DNA from: Prototheca cutis
Taxonomy: Eukaryota > Chlorophyta > Trebouxiophyceae > Chlorellales > Chlorellaceae
Assembly (NCBI GenBank): GCA_002897115.2
Contig: BCIH01000005.1
Span: forward strand, 726,683 to 790,682
Length of the DNA stretch: 64,000 nucleotides
Direction: 5' to 3'
In this document: positions 1 through 11,320 of the stretch, one piece after another
How positions within the stretch are numbered: position 1 is the first letter of the stretch
Layout of the letters: every line of letters begins with the position of its first letter
The notes under the pieces: generated by a model
Told to the model about the DNA's origin: nothing
The model's input: only the letters and a program-made list of their open reading frames with translations
The model's database searches: none
Translations under genes and position numbers: made by a program

Positions 1-851
1 TCACATCGACAGACAGTGAGTCATAGCGGATGCCATCAGCAGCCCAGATTCCAGCCACCACACTGCCTTTGCTCGCTGGTACGTTGGCGAACTGCACGGT
101 GTGCTTACTTGTCTGGCTGCTGGGAACCCACGTGTCACTGAAGACCTTGCTACCAAAATAGTACAACACAGTAATGGCATTTCCGGACTTGCGAGTGACT
201 GCAAGCACCACGGTAGTGACGCAGGTGACCTTCTTGGACACGGGGCCACTGCATGAACCAGAGACGGTGATAGGATTGATGATGACCTTGATCCGGGAAG
301 AGCTGACTGTCCCACCGTTTGCCTTGTACATTGCAATGACTGTGCCGCTGGAGAAGGCACCGGTGGTGAATTTGACCGCACGAGTGCCGCTGGTGCTGGT
401 GGGGGTGAAGGAATCAGTGAACTTCTTTGCCCCAAGGGTGTACACCACCGACAGGGTGGTCTTGGATGGCAGCTTGGCGGACAGAGAGTAGCCGACCTTG
501 CAGGAAGCCTGAGTTTTTTGGGAGTTCAGTGCACAGGACGCGGAAAGCAGTGCGACCGTTGGCAGCGGCGGTGGAGGCGGTGGCGAGGGGATGGTGGTGA
601 TCAGCGTCTGGGATGTGAGGAGTTTGGAGCTGGGGCAGGTGGCCTTCTTCTTGAGGCCATTGCAGATGATGCCGGTGCCGGTGTTGGAGGACCCCCAGTT
701 CCTGGAGCCCACATTGTTATTTCCTGTACAATGAACAAGTTGAAGGACAAGATGGGACATCAAAGCACCGCTGTGATTTAAATGCCCGAATTCCAGGACC
801 ATGGGCAGTCGTCAGGGTCAACAGCTCCGCCACCATCGCTTTGTGCGCGCG

Positions 852-895
<44 letters not shown>

Positions 896-1328
896 CACAC
901 ACACAGAGCAGGAGACCAGCTTGTTACCAATGTTGGAGTTGCCACGGTTGTTGTCGCCAAAGTTTCCGGTTCCGGAGTTGTTGCTGCCGATGTTCTTCTT
1001 GGAGTCTGCCTTGCAGGCAGATTTTCCCTTGGGAACACATTCCAGTCCGACTAGGGCGACGCAGGTCGCCTTGGAAGTGCAGGTCTTGTAGTTAGTGAGG
1101 CTCAGCGCGGTGAGACTCAGCTCCGTCTTTGCTATGGTCGCAAGCTTGATGCCGCCGGGCTTGGCAAAACCTTTTGCCCTGCGCAGTTTAGGATGGAGGA
1201 GGGTGAGTCGCATTGACCAAGTGGTCGCAATTATGTATGTCTCCCCAGGGGCACACTTCCCCAGGCCCACTCACTTGCAGAACGTGGACGCGCTCGCAGA
1301 GGTCAGCAGGTAGAGCTTACTCCCAATC
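1..1328 (-). CDS. GN-rich repeat protein, secreted or wall-like, partial (3' end outside window)
   Basis: I do not recognise a named family. Three minus-strand exons join in phase: 1328-1275, 1178-928 and 723 to beyond base 1. The middle exon has a Cys-containing region followed by short Asn/Gly repeats (IGSNNSGTGNFGDNNRGN), and after the 204-base intron the same repeat style resumes (NNNVGSRNWGSSNTGTG). A Pro-rich linker follows, then a Ser/Thr/Val-rich beta-type domain with paired cysteines that reads off the window edge. GN repeats of this kind occur in extracellular or surface proteins of green algae, so secretion is an inference. The true start is not found; at least one exon must lie above 1328, probably within 1330-1730. 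The intron at 724-927 carries a poly-C run (poly-G on the sense strand). Confidence 0.55.
852..893. repeat. poly-C run of 42 bases inside an intron
   Basis: An uninterrupted C run on the plus strand, hence G on the sense strand of the GN-rich gene. It follows a short GT repeat about 35 bases downstream of that gene's 5' splice site at 927. The exact length may be uncertain in a draft assembly. Confidence 0.9.
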
Positions 1329-3499
1329 CTGCAGCAGGCAGCGATAGGAAGGAGTTCGGAGGACGTACGTCTGACATGTTTGGAGCGCAGATGGGCACTC
1401 GCCTTCGGAAACGTACTTGGCGGTCGGGAGGGCGAAGAAGGTGGACGAGCACGAGGCATCCTGCAGAACGAAGGGCGAAAGGGAGGTTGCTCCCGCAGGA
1501 CCTGCGCAAAATGGGCAGCAATAACAGTGAACGGGGGAGCATGCCGCTTACCGCAACGTATATGCCCGATAGAATGAGGCNCAACAGGGCCCAATGCCGA
1601 AGCATTATTCAAAGCGACTTGGTCTCCATGCACTACGTCCGTGCAATGGTCCGGTTCACCAAACGAAAGGACGCGCTCTTTTTCTAAATTTCTACCCCTC
1701 CAAAATAGAAAGTGAAAGGAAAGGCACAAGCCAAGAACCCCTCTCGGTGTGAAGAGTTTGGCGAGCTTCGGGCTCTTAGCCTTGCCCGCGGGTTGCCCGG
1801 TCGTCCCGCCTCCGCTACAGCTCGGGCCGGCCCAGATCCGCCGTCGAGTACGATCGCCGGCGCCGATTGGACAGCGAATTAGCCCCTTCTGCTGAAAATA
1901 ATCAGCCTATTATTCTAAAATTGCCACGTGAGATCTGTCTAATGATCTGAGTATCTCGTGCGTGCTTAATGGTCAGACTGTGCGGAAGTGGCACATCGGA
2001 AAACGCGGCTGCCGGAACCTGTTTTCCTCGCAGGCTCACAACAGCTGGCTTGCCACGCAGCGCCATTCGAAAACGGACTGCACTGGTTCCGAAGACATTG
2101 ACTCAAGATGCCAAGTGGATGTTTACTATACATAACGTGCATGTTGGCGAAAGTGGGTGTCAAGGCAACCTACTGCAACACGAGGCCATGTCAGCGTTGG
2201 GCCACGCNGCAGCGGCGGCGTACGTCTGCGAGTGGCATCAGAAAGCAAAGTCCCTCGACAGCATTGCTGAATTTGCTCTGACGAATGCTCCTCGTCATTT
2301 TCACTGCCCTGGATGTGTTCGAGAGAAGCGGTCTCCGCAGTGTCCACCAGCATACTCCAAACACTGGTCCGTCTGTCCTCAGCGCGGCCATGGATTTAGA
2401 GATTTGATCATCCTGCAGGTCCCCGATACGCCGAGCATGGAAACGAAATAGCAGGCACATATGAGAGTGTGTTTTCCCGCTCAACATAGCTGGATGCCAG
2501 GCACCAAATGGGCAACCCTCTCGGCGTTTGCGCCATGCGGCCCACAACTGGGCGCAAACGGCCCAGCTCTTCCTTTTTTTCACAGTCTCCAAACGGCCTG
2601 AACAAATCTCTCAGCATGATATTCCAAGTATTGTCGCCAGATGGCGTCCACGGCCTGATGTCTGCAGTGTCAGAAGTCAACGGAGACATGTGGGTGCAGC
2701 GATGCTCTCTCGGCGGGTTGCCCCATACTCTGGCTTGGAACTTTGATGTTCGACGTATTCAATGGGGCAATGATGGAGCCAATGCGGGTTAGGTGCAGAT
2801 GTCTTGGGAACGGCTGGACGTCCGCGATCTTGTGCGATCTCGCACTCGGTGCTGCTTGGACCGTGACGTTTCTCGTGGTGGCATGCTCGCACAGGAACAG
2901 GCCCATAGAACACATTGTGTTGGTTTTCTGCGACATGCATGAGGCGAGTGTGGACCGGGGGTCCCGGCCATCAACGCTTGGCGCCCCGTCACGCGGAATA
3001 ACACGATATTCGACAATCCCTTCCAGGCCGTCCCGTGCACCACCCGTGCAGCGCCCCCTTGTATGACTGCAAGATGATGTTTGTTCCGTACCAAAAATCC
3101 AGTCTGAGAACAGGGCGGGGCTAGTACGGAGTGCGTTCGTGGGCAGTCACCCTTTGATGTTCGGGGGCTACGCAGCTGCGGGGGACGGGACAGCCACCAA
3201 GCCGCGCGTGTAGGCCCCCTGCAACGCCTGTTAACTCCATAAATCGAGATAATGAAAGGATTGAGGGTGCAAATGGGAGTTGTGCATCTGCGCGCTCTCT
3301 CTCGGCGGCTCTTGGCCTTCTTCAAACGCGCCGGCAGCAATCGCCTTAGGGTTCATGCACTGGTTGGGCCCCAGAGCAGGTGCTGTGTGGGCTGATCTCA
3401 GAAGAAAATCTCGTCTTGCACCTCCATNCCATCATTAAATTGTCCACNATTTTGTCAAATCAAGGGGAGTACTGTGCAGANNAAGACAGGTCAATCTAT
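1329..3499. other. No recognisable gene
   Basis: Only short, mutually overlapping reading frames occur in both strands, with composition closer to AT than the genes nearby and several isolated N bases. The missing 5' exon(s) of the GN-rich gene probably lie in 1330-1730. I see no domain, RNA gene or clear mobile element in 1731-3499. Confidence 0.5.
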
Positions 3500-5134
3500 C
3501 TAGGGATCAGAATCAAGTTCAGCAGTGGGCGATGTCATGGCCGCCATTTTCTGGGCCTCTGCAGCTGCATCTGGCCTCGCTGTGGTCCTCCGCTTGTACT
3601 TCTGGCGACTCAGTTCCCGCCACCCGATCTTCCGCTTCTTGGATCCAGAGCCTAAGTTGAGAGGCATTTCAGCCCAGAGCTCTCTTCTTCTAGCTCTGTT
3701 GCTCACTTGTCGACGGGTTCCAGGGAGTGGGTGCTTAGTATTTCTCGAGTGAATCGAAGATGGCCATCCTTCGGTGCATGTGGGTATTTCAGCATATAAC
3801 GCTGCACCATGCCGTTGATGGCAAAGTCTTCCAGGGGATGGCGTAGGGGCAGGGGTTGAAGGTCCAGCGTCGTCCCCACGTTGGGGTTCCCCGCTCGGGG
3901 TCAGCAAGACCAGCTGGCTGTCCACCAGCAGTGTGCTGAGATCTGGCAGCATGGATATCTCGTGGTGAATCCTGCTCAGCGTAGCGGGGATTGGGCCGGC
4001 ATTGCCAGTGGCTGATCTGGCAGCCATCCGCTTCCTGGCTCAGATCGGGCCAGTCGTCCATGTGCTGGGCTTCATCATCGGGCTGAGCAGCTGTAGTGGC
4101 TGGAGCCGGTTGATGTCCGTCCTCAAGCTCTAGCTCCAGCCTCTCCTGGGGGACAGCAACCACTGCTGGGCCCACTCCTGGCAGGTGGTCCAGCAACGAA
4201 AACCGCATTCTAATCATCCTGCATTGAAGCGGACCACGGGAATGGACAATGCAGCCACCTCTCGAGACCGCTGCATCCAGGGTTGATAAGCCACCCCCTG
4301 ACGGCCTGTGCCAACAGTGGTCGCACATACTTGAGGGCTTGGTGACGAGCAGATCCCGTTGGAAGTCGGGAAATGGCTGCAATGCAGGGGCTGATGACTC
4401 CATTTTAGTTCCAATTGGCACGCGCGCCTCTCGTCTGATGTAGTCGCTGATGGCTTGTCTCATGCTGGGAACACTCGCGTTGGGTTCACGCTCCAGCAAC
4501 GCCAGCACCGCTTGCCGGGATCCAGACGACAAGGAAATGCATCCGTGATGCTGCTGGACGCCGTTCACCTTGGAACAGGGTGGCCGTGGAAGGTGTGNAG
4601 AATGCGTGAAAAGTCCACTCTCATGAGTGCCGAGTTGATCTCAGCTGAAAGGTCTTGAAGCCCACCTTGCACCCCGCTTTTGTGGAGTCCAAGGGACCTT
4701 TGCCAGGGCCAGGATCCTTTCTCTCCGGGCCGTATCCACAGGTGTAACAGTTCCTGACAACGCTGGACCCTGCACGGGCGTTTGGACGGGGGCAACAGGG
4801 TGAGGCGTCACGGCCATCAGGCTGCAGTCATGACACCTCCAGGCAGGCGTACCCGAACTGGCTTGGGGTCGAAATGATAGGTCGTCCAGTGGCGCCTCTC
4901 CATCGCTATTTTAATACGATCGGTCGTCAACAACACCAACGTCAGGTCTGAGCCTTTTGACAAGAAGCTCGAGACGCCCAAGACGCCAGGGCAGGGCTGA
5001 GCATTGCCCCTCTGGCACACCTTCCTTCCTTTGGCATGAGCCATATCGCCGCNGGTTTCGGCCTCCNGGCTGGAGCCCGCGGCGACTTCCGCACTTTGAA
5101 AAGTGTCGAGGGTCACGCAATGAATGCATGCCAA
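3500..5134 (-). other. Unresolved cluster of coding-like segments, possibly a multi-exon or decayed gene
   Basis: Several minus-strand segments look coding but fall in different frames: 5134-4817 (ends HFDPKPVRVRLPGG), about 4700-4590 (GGLQDLSAEINSALMRVDF), 4568-4160 (RQAVLALLEREPNASVPSMR), 3960-3870 (ISMLPDLSTLLVDSQLVLL), 3890-3715 (DFAINGMVQRYMLKYPHAPK) and 3660-3500, which has a basic stretch (GSKKRKIGWREL) that could be a nuclear localisation signal. Between the 3960-3870 and 3890-3715 segments the frame changes within a few bases with an in-frame TGA, which suggests an indel or a pseudogene rather than an intron. N bases lie at 4598, 5053 and 5067. I recognise no family. Confidence 0.3.
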
Positions 5135-5435
5135 GTCTGACTGTGCATGTCGTGGATACCCGCGGGAACGCTAAACATTTTGGCCCCCCCCGAAAACACA
5201 TTGCCCGAACGGGTTGTGAGTGTATCGACCATCCACTCCAAATCACCANCAAGTGCACGACCATTCCCTCAACGAATAAAAGTTTATCGAATCGACCTGT
5301 CCTGAACTGCGTGGCTGCTGATCGCAAGATCTTCCGGGGCGAGCGCGGCCCGCCGCACAGCCCCTGCAAAGCGTGGCGTGTGCGGCGGGAGATCTAAGCT
5401 TCGGCCTGATCTCGCCAGCGTCGTCCGTGTGGTCG

Positions 5436-8400
5436 ATGAAAATGCCTGATAAGACAAAATTGCGCAAGGGACCCCGCCTGGCTGCTGAGGATGTGGACTG
5501 GCGGGCCCTGCGGGATGACCCAGCGTCCGCCGAGACCTTCCTCTCCAGCGGCGAGAGGTGAGCCATGGAAGTGTGCGGGAACGGTCCTCCGAATGGCGCG
5601 CAGCACCAATTGTTCTGATGAAGTTTCAGACATCATGGCTTGCTAGGGCGCTGGGGAAAACGAGTGCATGCAGGTATCCGGGTGTAATGGGCCTTTAAAA
5701 CCCCAGCCCTACGTGCTGGCCACGGAGGGGTTGGCAGCCGGCCCCCAGCTGCCCTGTCCCCTGGCAACCCAGTCTCCCTTCCGAATGCGTGCAGGCGAGA
5801 GGACGTGCTCCGATTGCTGACGGGGGGTCCTCGCTGCGCATACGGCTTGCTGTGCACGAGCAGCCTGCGGTTCAGGTGCGAGCCGGGGACTGGTGATGTC
5901 GGGCATGCGGAACGTAATGGTCCTGTCAAACTCGACAAACACGGGACACAAATGCTGCATGATCTCGCCGCCCTGTCATTTGGCTAGGCTGCTGCTCCTT
6001 GAGCTGATTTCGGAGCGCTGCGCCCTGCTGCTTGCCGACGCCCGGCCTGAGGCGGCACGGGTGCTGTACGAGGCGGTGCGCGACGCGGCGTGGCGCCACC
6101 TGGCGCTCCCTGGCGCCGCGGCCGCGACGTCGCCGGCCGACCTCCCGCGCCTGCGAGCCGCCACGCTGGCCACGCTGAGCGCTCTGCTGGAGGGCACAAA
6201 CGCGCTGGCAACCGACCCACGCCTCTTCCGCACGCACGTCCAGTTCCTGCTGGGCCTGCTGGCATCCGTGNCCTCGCCAGACTGGGAAGTGGCCAACGCC
6301 GCCGACGCACTGCGGTATGGAGCGGCTTTCGGGGGGCATTCATGTTTTGGTTTGCGCCGGGAAAAAGAAACACAGGGTTGGCATTGCAAAGTCGATGGAT
6401 GGCAGCTGTGGCCGCCGAGTACGGCGATCCTCCGACCCCTAGCCCCCGCGCACCAACTCAGCGTTGTTGAATTTCCTCAATGCACACGAGAAAACAAACA
6501 CAGGCAGCTGGAGCGGCGGCATCCGGGGTTGCTGGCCGACTACGGGGCCTACCTGCTGGATCAGGCCGTGGGTCTGATCGGGGGATCGCCGCCGTTGACC
6601 CGGGGTCAGACCACGGAGCTGGAGCTGGCCGCCCTCGTCCTCGGCAATGCCGCACGTGCGCAGTGACCGGGGGGATTGTGTATCTGCCGTCGTGTTTTGT
6701 TTTGATGGGGGGGGGGGGTTCCTGCAGGTGGGAGCTCTGTGAATCCTGAGCGACAGCACATCCATCCGTCCAACATTGGTTCTTCATTTTGTCTGGCCGT
6801 GCAGGATCGTACTGCGAACAGGCAGCGACACCGGCAATTGGTCCTGAGGACCCTGAGCTCGCACTCCCCACGCCGCCACAATCCACCTCGGGCTCCGGCG
6901 TGGCCGGCTCGCCTCGCGGCGTGGCGAGCGTGCGGGGTCCCGTCGACTCTTCTGACTGTGAGCTCGAGACAGAGCTGAGCTCCGGGGCACCATCCGAGGT
7001 TGGTGCAGGCAACGCCGTGTTCGTCCCCGGCGTGCTGACGACAGACAGTGCGGATGCCGCGCCTTTGTCTTCTGCGGCCGTCTCGTTGGTGGAGTCGGCC
7101 TTTTCGGCACGCGACTGCACGCCAGCAGGTGCGAGCGAGGTGCGGCTGCTGGAAAGAAGGGGCCGCGCTGCGCTGGCTCGGTACAGGCTGCCGTCAGGTC
7201 TCGTTGCCGCCGCCCTTTTGTTGCGGGCCGAAGGCGCCACTCCTCGTATCGGTGGCGACGACAAGGGTGTTGCCGTCGTCGAACAAGCAGTGGCTTCCGA
7301 CACGGTGGACGACAGAACGCTGGCTGGCGATGAGCAACAAGTTGACGACAGCACAGCGCCGCGCACGGTGGGCTACACCCCTCGCGTGCTGCTGAGCGAG
7401 GGCGCGCGGCGTGAGCTGGCCGGGTTTGCGGTCTGCCTGCTGCGCCTGCTGCCGTGGCTGCCTCGGCCGGAGGCCGAGGTGTTGTCCGCGCTGCCGGCGG
7501 TGCTGCGCGCTGCGCGGCCGGGAGATGCCATGCTGCGGGGCCCGTTGCGCGGCTTGATGCGCGGGCCGTGCCTGCGGCATGCGCTGGACCTGGTTGCTGC
7601 GGTGCCCGACTGCTTGGGCGTGGGCCTGCGCGAGGAGGTGGTGTGCCTGGCGGCTGCGACGGCCGCGGCGCCTCCTGGGACGCGGCCCGACGCCGACCGC
7701 ATCGCGGCCGCCCGCTGGCTCCTGGGCCAGCACCTTGGTGGGAGTTGGGGTGATGATGCCACCAACCCCCTCGAGAGCCCCTTGTCGTTTGATGTCCTTG
7801 GCAGCCTAAGGCAACAAGAGCAGCAGCAGTTGCTGCTGCCGCGGCCGGCGGACAGTGCTGCGGTGTTTGTGGCACGGTTGCGCCTGCTGCTCGCGGCGAG
7901 GGCCCGGCGCAGCGTCGACGCCTGGCAGGTCGTGGCGGCCATGTTTGCCTGGGATGGCCTGGACCGCTGCGCCACCCTGCCCGGGTTTGTTGAGACGTGT
8001 AGTAGCAGTGCTGGTGGTGTTTCCGCCGACGCTTCCGCTGCTGCCGCAGCCGGCGCAGATGTCGATGGGCCGGCAATGCCTTCTCGTCGCCGGCGCGGTG
8101 GGGGAGCAGCAGTGGGGAAGTCAGTCCCCGCTGACAGCGTCGTAATCCGTGCATGCCTCGGGACCTCACCGACCAAGGACAGTGCTGACGGGGCTGGGGC
8201 GGCGGTGGCCGCGCGCTGCGCGCTGCGCCTGCTGCGCGAGGCCGGGCGCGGGGACTGGGAGCTGGCCCTGGCACTCCGGGCCGCAGTGGTGCATGCTTCC
8301 TTGGTTCGGCCGTGGCTTTGGCCCGTCCTGGAGCCGCTGCTCCCCAGGAGTGCATCTGGTGCGGACGAGGAGACGTCAGGAGGCAGCGACGATGAGGAGG

Positions 8401-10082
8401 CTGATGGAGCGGATGCGAGCAGCCGAGGTTTGGTTGGCAATGATGACGATGACGTCGACAGCTACAATCAATTGGCCACATGGCTGGAGTCGGGAGATGG
8501 CGCACGGGCGATGGCGGCAGCCGCGTTCGGGGCTGCGTGCTTGCTGAACGAGCCGCTGGATGTTCCGTTTGCATGCCTGAGCACACCGCCAGTGCTCAAG
8601 GGCTGGCGTGCGCGCAGCGGGGCGCTGCTCCGCTCGGGGACTGCCCTGTTTTCTCGCGGGAGTAGGGCCGGCAGTGCCTTTTCCACGGTTGGAGCGCGGG
8701 GAGGCAAGGAAACGCCAGCGGCCACCGCTTCCCCGGCATGCACGATGGCAACCAAGTCACCGCGTGCCGTGTTGCAGGGCACCGGTGGTTTGAGTGACGA
8801 GGGCACACCCTCCCCTGTCCCTCTGGCGAGTGTGCCCGTCGATGAGGCTTTGGTCTGTGACGGAAATAACCAGGACGATGCGGCTCCCTCCAGGACGCTG
8901 CTGTCACGTGCGTCAGGCCTGCTGGGTTTGACCCCAGCAGGGGATGAGAGCGGCGCTGTCACGCCCCAGCCACCATCCGAGGACGGCAGCTGTGCCACCG
9001 GCGCGATCGACACGCCGGTGCCCAGCACGCCTGGATCGTTCTCCGCACTCTGGGCAGTAGCCGATGAGAGTGGGCTGCCTTGTGCTGGCAGCTCAGGCTT
9101 GATGGCCGGGTCAGGAAGCATGGGCTCGCTGGCCCGGACTTTGAGCAGCAATGCATTGTCGGAGCGGCTGGGCAGCGGGCTGTCGGACCGACTGACCACA
9201 CGGCTGCGCAAGGCCGCGTCCGCAGGGCTCTCAGCGGCAGCCGCTGCGGCAGCCGCTGTGGCCGCCGCGCTTGAGCCTACGACCGGCGAGGAGAGTGCCA
9301 TTGCCGGTAGGGCGGCAGATCCTGTTGTCCCGGCCGACACATGGCTCGCTGATCCGGGCCACTGCTTTGCGGTCCTGGCCGGTAAATCGGCCGGTGTGGC
9401 GCTGCCCGTAGCGTGCGGTGGCCGCACCGCAGTTTCCTCCGACTTTGAAGGGCTGAACGGTGCTGACGGCATTGATAGCGTGAAGATCAACACGCTGGCA
9501 AGGCTGCCGGCAGTCTTGGCATGGGAGGAGGAAGGCAGTGATAACGACGGGGACAGCGATGCCGGAGGGTCTCGCTTTTCAGCTGTAAAGCGGCTGTTGG
9601 CATGGCTGTGCCGGCCAGAGGCGTGGGCCGCCGCCGCACGGGTGGCGGCATCGCGCGATCCGCTACTGCTGCGCCATCTGGCGCTGTTTACGGGGCCCTG
9701 CCCCGAGGCCCTGCGCTGGTACGGAGTGTATGCCGCGGTGTACCAGCGCCAGACGGCCACCCACGAGCTTGATGCTGCGGGCACGGGGGCAGCCCTCCTC
9801 GCTCTGTGCCACGCCGCGCTGCTGGCCACGACGGCCAATGGCAACATGGTCGGTAAGCATGCCGTCCGCAGCCGCCCTGATCACATGACCAATGCCAACA
9901 CGGAGCCTGCTCCCCCCGCGCCGCCGGCCATGGCGCTGGTCGACACGTTGGCCACGCGGTTCCCCAATCGCCACGTCCGCGACCGCGCGGCGGGGCTCCA
10001 GGTGCTGGCTGGAAAGCGCGGTGGGGCGCTGCGCAGCGGCATCGTGGACGCCTACATCCGCGGTGCCCTGGGCCAAGCCTGA
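5436..10082 (+). CDS. Large helical-repeat protein resembling AP-5 complex subunit beta
   Basis: Five exons join in phase (5436-5557, 5795-5875, 5988-6314, 6504-6655, 6805-10082) to give 1,319 residues. The N-terminal third is a run of amphipathic helices. The segment around exons 3-4 (SPDWEVANAADAL, then QLERRHPGLLADYGAYLLDQ) recalls the plant AP-5 beta subunit, in which a conserved helix reads roughly RELEKAYPCLL. AP-5 is an adaptor complex of late endosomes; the role here is inferred. The C-terminal exon holds a long Ala/Ser/Asp-rich, probably disordered insertion (about residues 430-1050) and ends with another helical segment (FPNRHVRDRAAGLQVL). An alternative is an unrelated alpha-solenoid protein. 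The first ATG (5436) is followed by a second at 5442; an additional upstream exon cannot be excluded. Confidence 0.5.
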
Positions 10083-11320
10083 GAGTGTGGATGGTTGGAC
10101 CCTGGCCCTGCATGCCCGCCGGGGTTGTTCTTGGAGAATCCTCCCACCTCTTTCGGGGTGATGGTGTCATGGCCTTGCGTGCGGTCCCAAACCCTTGCAC
10201 CATACTTCAAACCCCTCAAACCCAGTGTTCTGTCAGAGATAACACGGGATGCTTTGATAATAGCTTGCCGGTGGTTCTGGCTTGCCGGAGTTTTCTCAGT
10301 CTGGACAGACAGCTCAACAGGCATTGTGCTCTGTTGGGAAGGCCTGTGCTGGCATATCTGCAGTGTGGTCTCCTCCGATTCTCTCCTCCGTTTCTCTGGC
10401 TGCAGTTTGGCGTGCAAACTGGTCTTTCGCACGCCGTTCACGGCGGCATGCCGCTTTGCGCTGCTGTTTCCTTCATCTTGCCCTCAAACCGCTCTCAGTT
10501 CGAGACTTCAGGAAATCTTTGGTTCTTGGCTGCTTGGCCAGTTTTCTGAACAGGCGCTGCCAGCAAAGTGTTTTCATCTTATGGTGGCCTTACAAACGAC
10601 TGCCCGCCGGCTGTGCTGGATTGCCCACCCATGAAGAACTTTGTCCAGTAGTGGCCTTGCTCGCAAACGTGTTTTGCTTTGAGATATAAATCCCCCGCTT
10701 ACGTGTCAGGAATTGCCCTTGTGATGCCAGGGTGCTCTTGGCAACTTGTCAATCACAATCGTCGCCGTCGGTCTGTAAACATGCGCCGTTGCACGGCGCA
10801 GCGGCACCCCTCTCACTCACCAGTTCAAGCATGGGTGCAAGTTAGTTGGTACCATGCAGCTAGGCAAAAATAATGCAACCAGCTCAGCCAGCAACAGCAT
10901 CACAGGGGTTGCTGGGCATCACGGATGGCCGAAAATTCTCACACTCTGCAGGGCAATAGGAAGGTGGACCACCTCAATGATGGACCACCGAGTTGCAACA
11001 GGTGTCGTGCCAGGCTCAATTTCCAGGACCTTCTAAAGCCTCCTTGCACGACCTGTCCTACTATCAAGAAGGAACCCAACTCATCCTCTGAGCCATGTGG
11101 CNAGGGAATGCGGTCCAACAGGCATCTTGTTTGAAAAACATGCCCTTGCTGTGCAGGTGGGAGTGGACGATTCTCGAGAAGGCTTCATCATTTTCTGCCG
11201 TGACTGTACATAGGCCTGGTCTGCATGGCAGCCGAAGAAAAACACATCTCCATACAAGGGGGGGCACTGCTCGATAAACGCTCTGAGTCAGAGGCATGTC
11301 CAAGAGCAGGGGATCATACT
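10083..11320. other. Intergenic region between convergent genes
   Basis: The region holds the 3' flanks of the AP-5-beta-like gene and of the COQ11-like gene, plus one copy of a dispersed inverted-repeat element at 10852-11228. No further coding signal is evident. Confidence 0.5.
10852..11228 (+). repeat. Dispersed element, copy A (short, internally deleted)
   Basis: This 377-base stretch matches the reverse complement of 31917-32581 in blocks: the CCATGCAG start, the segment with CAGCCAGCAACAGCATC, the segment GGTGGACCACCTCAATGATG, and the segment TTGCACGACCTGTCCT followed by AAGAAGGAACCCAAC. Relative to copy B it lacks about 300-370 central bases. It is preceded by TA, but its right end is degenerate (CTGCATGG followed by CA). 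No transposase is encoded, so it would be a non-autonomous element. Confidence 0.7.

Noticed and set aside
717..1270. Frames encoding poly-Gly or poly-Pro across 852-893, 27234-27291 and 62062-62139
   Set aside because: They are translations of intronic or intergenic homopolymers.
6784..8586. 600-codon minus-strand frame opposite the AP-5-beta-like gene
   Set aside because: Composition is Arg/Pro/Ala/His-rich, as expected for antisense of GC-rich coding sequence; the plus strand has phased splice sites and protein-like content.
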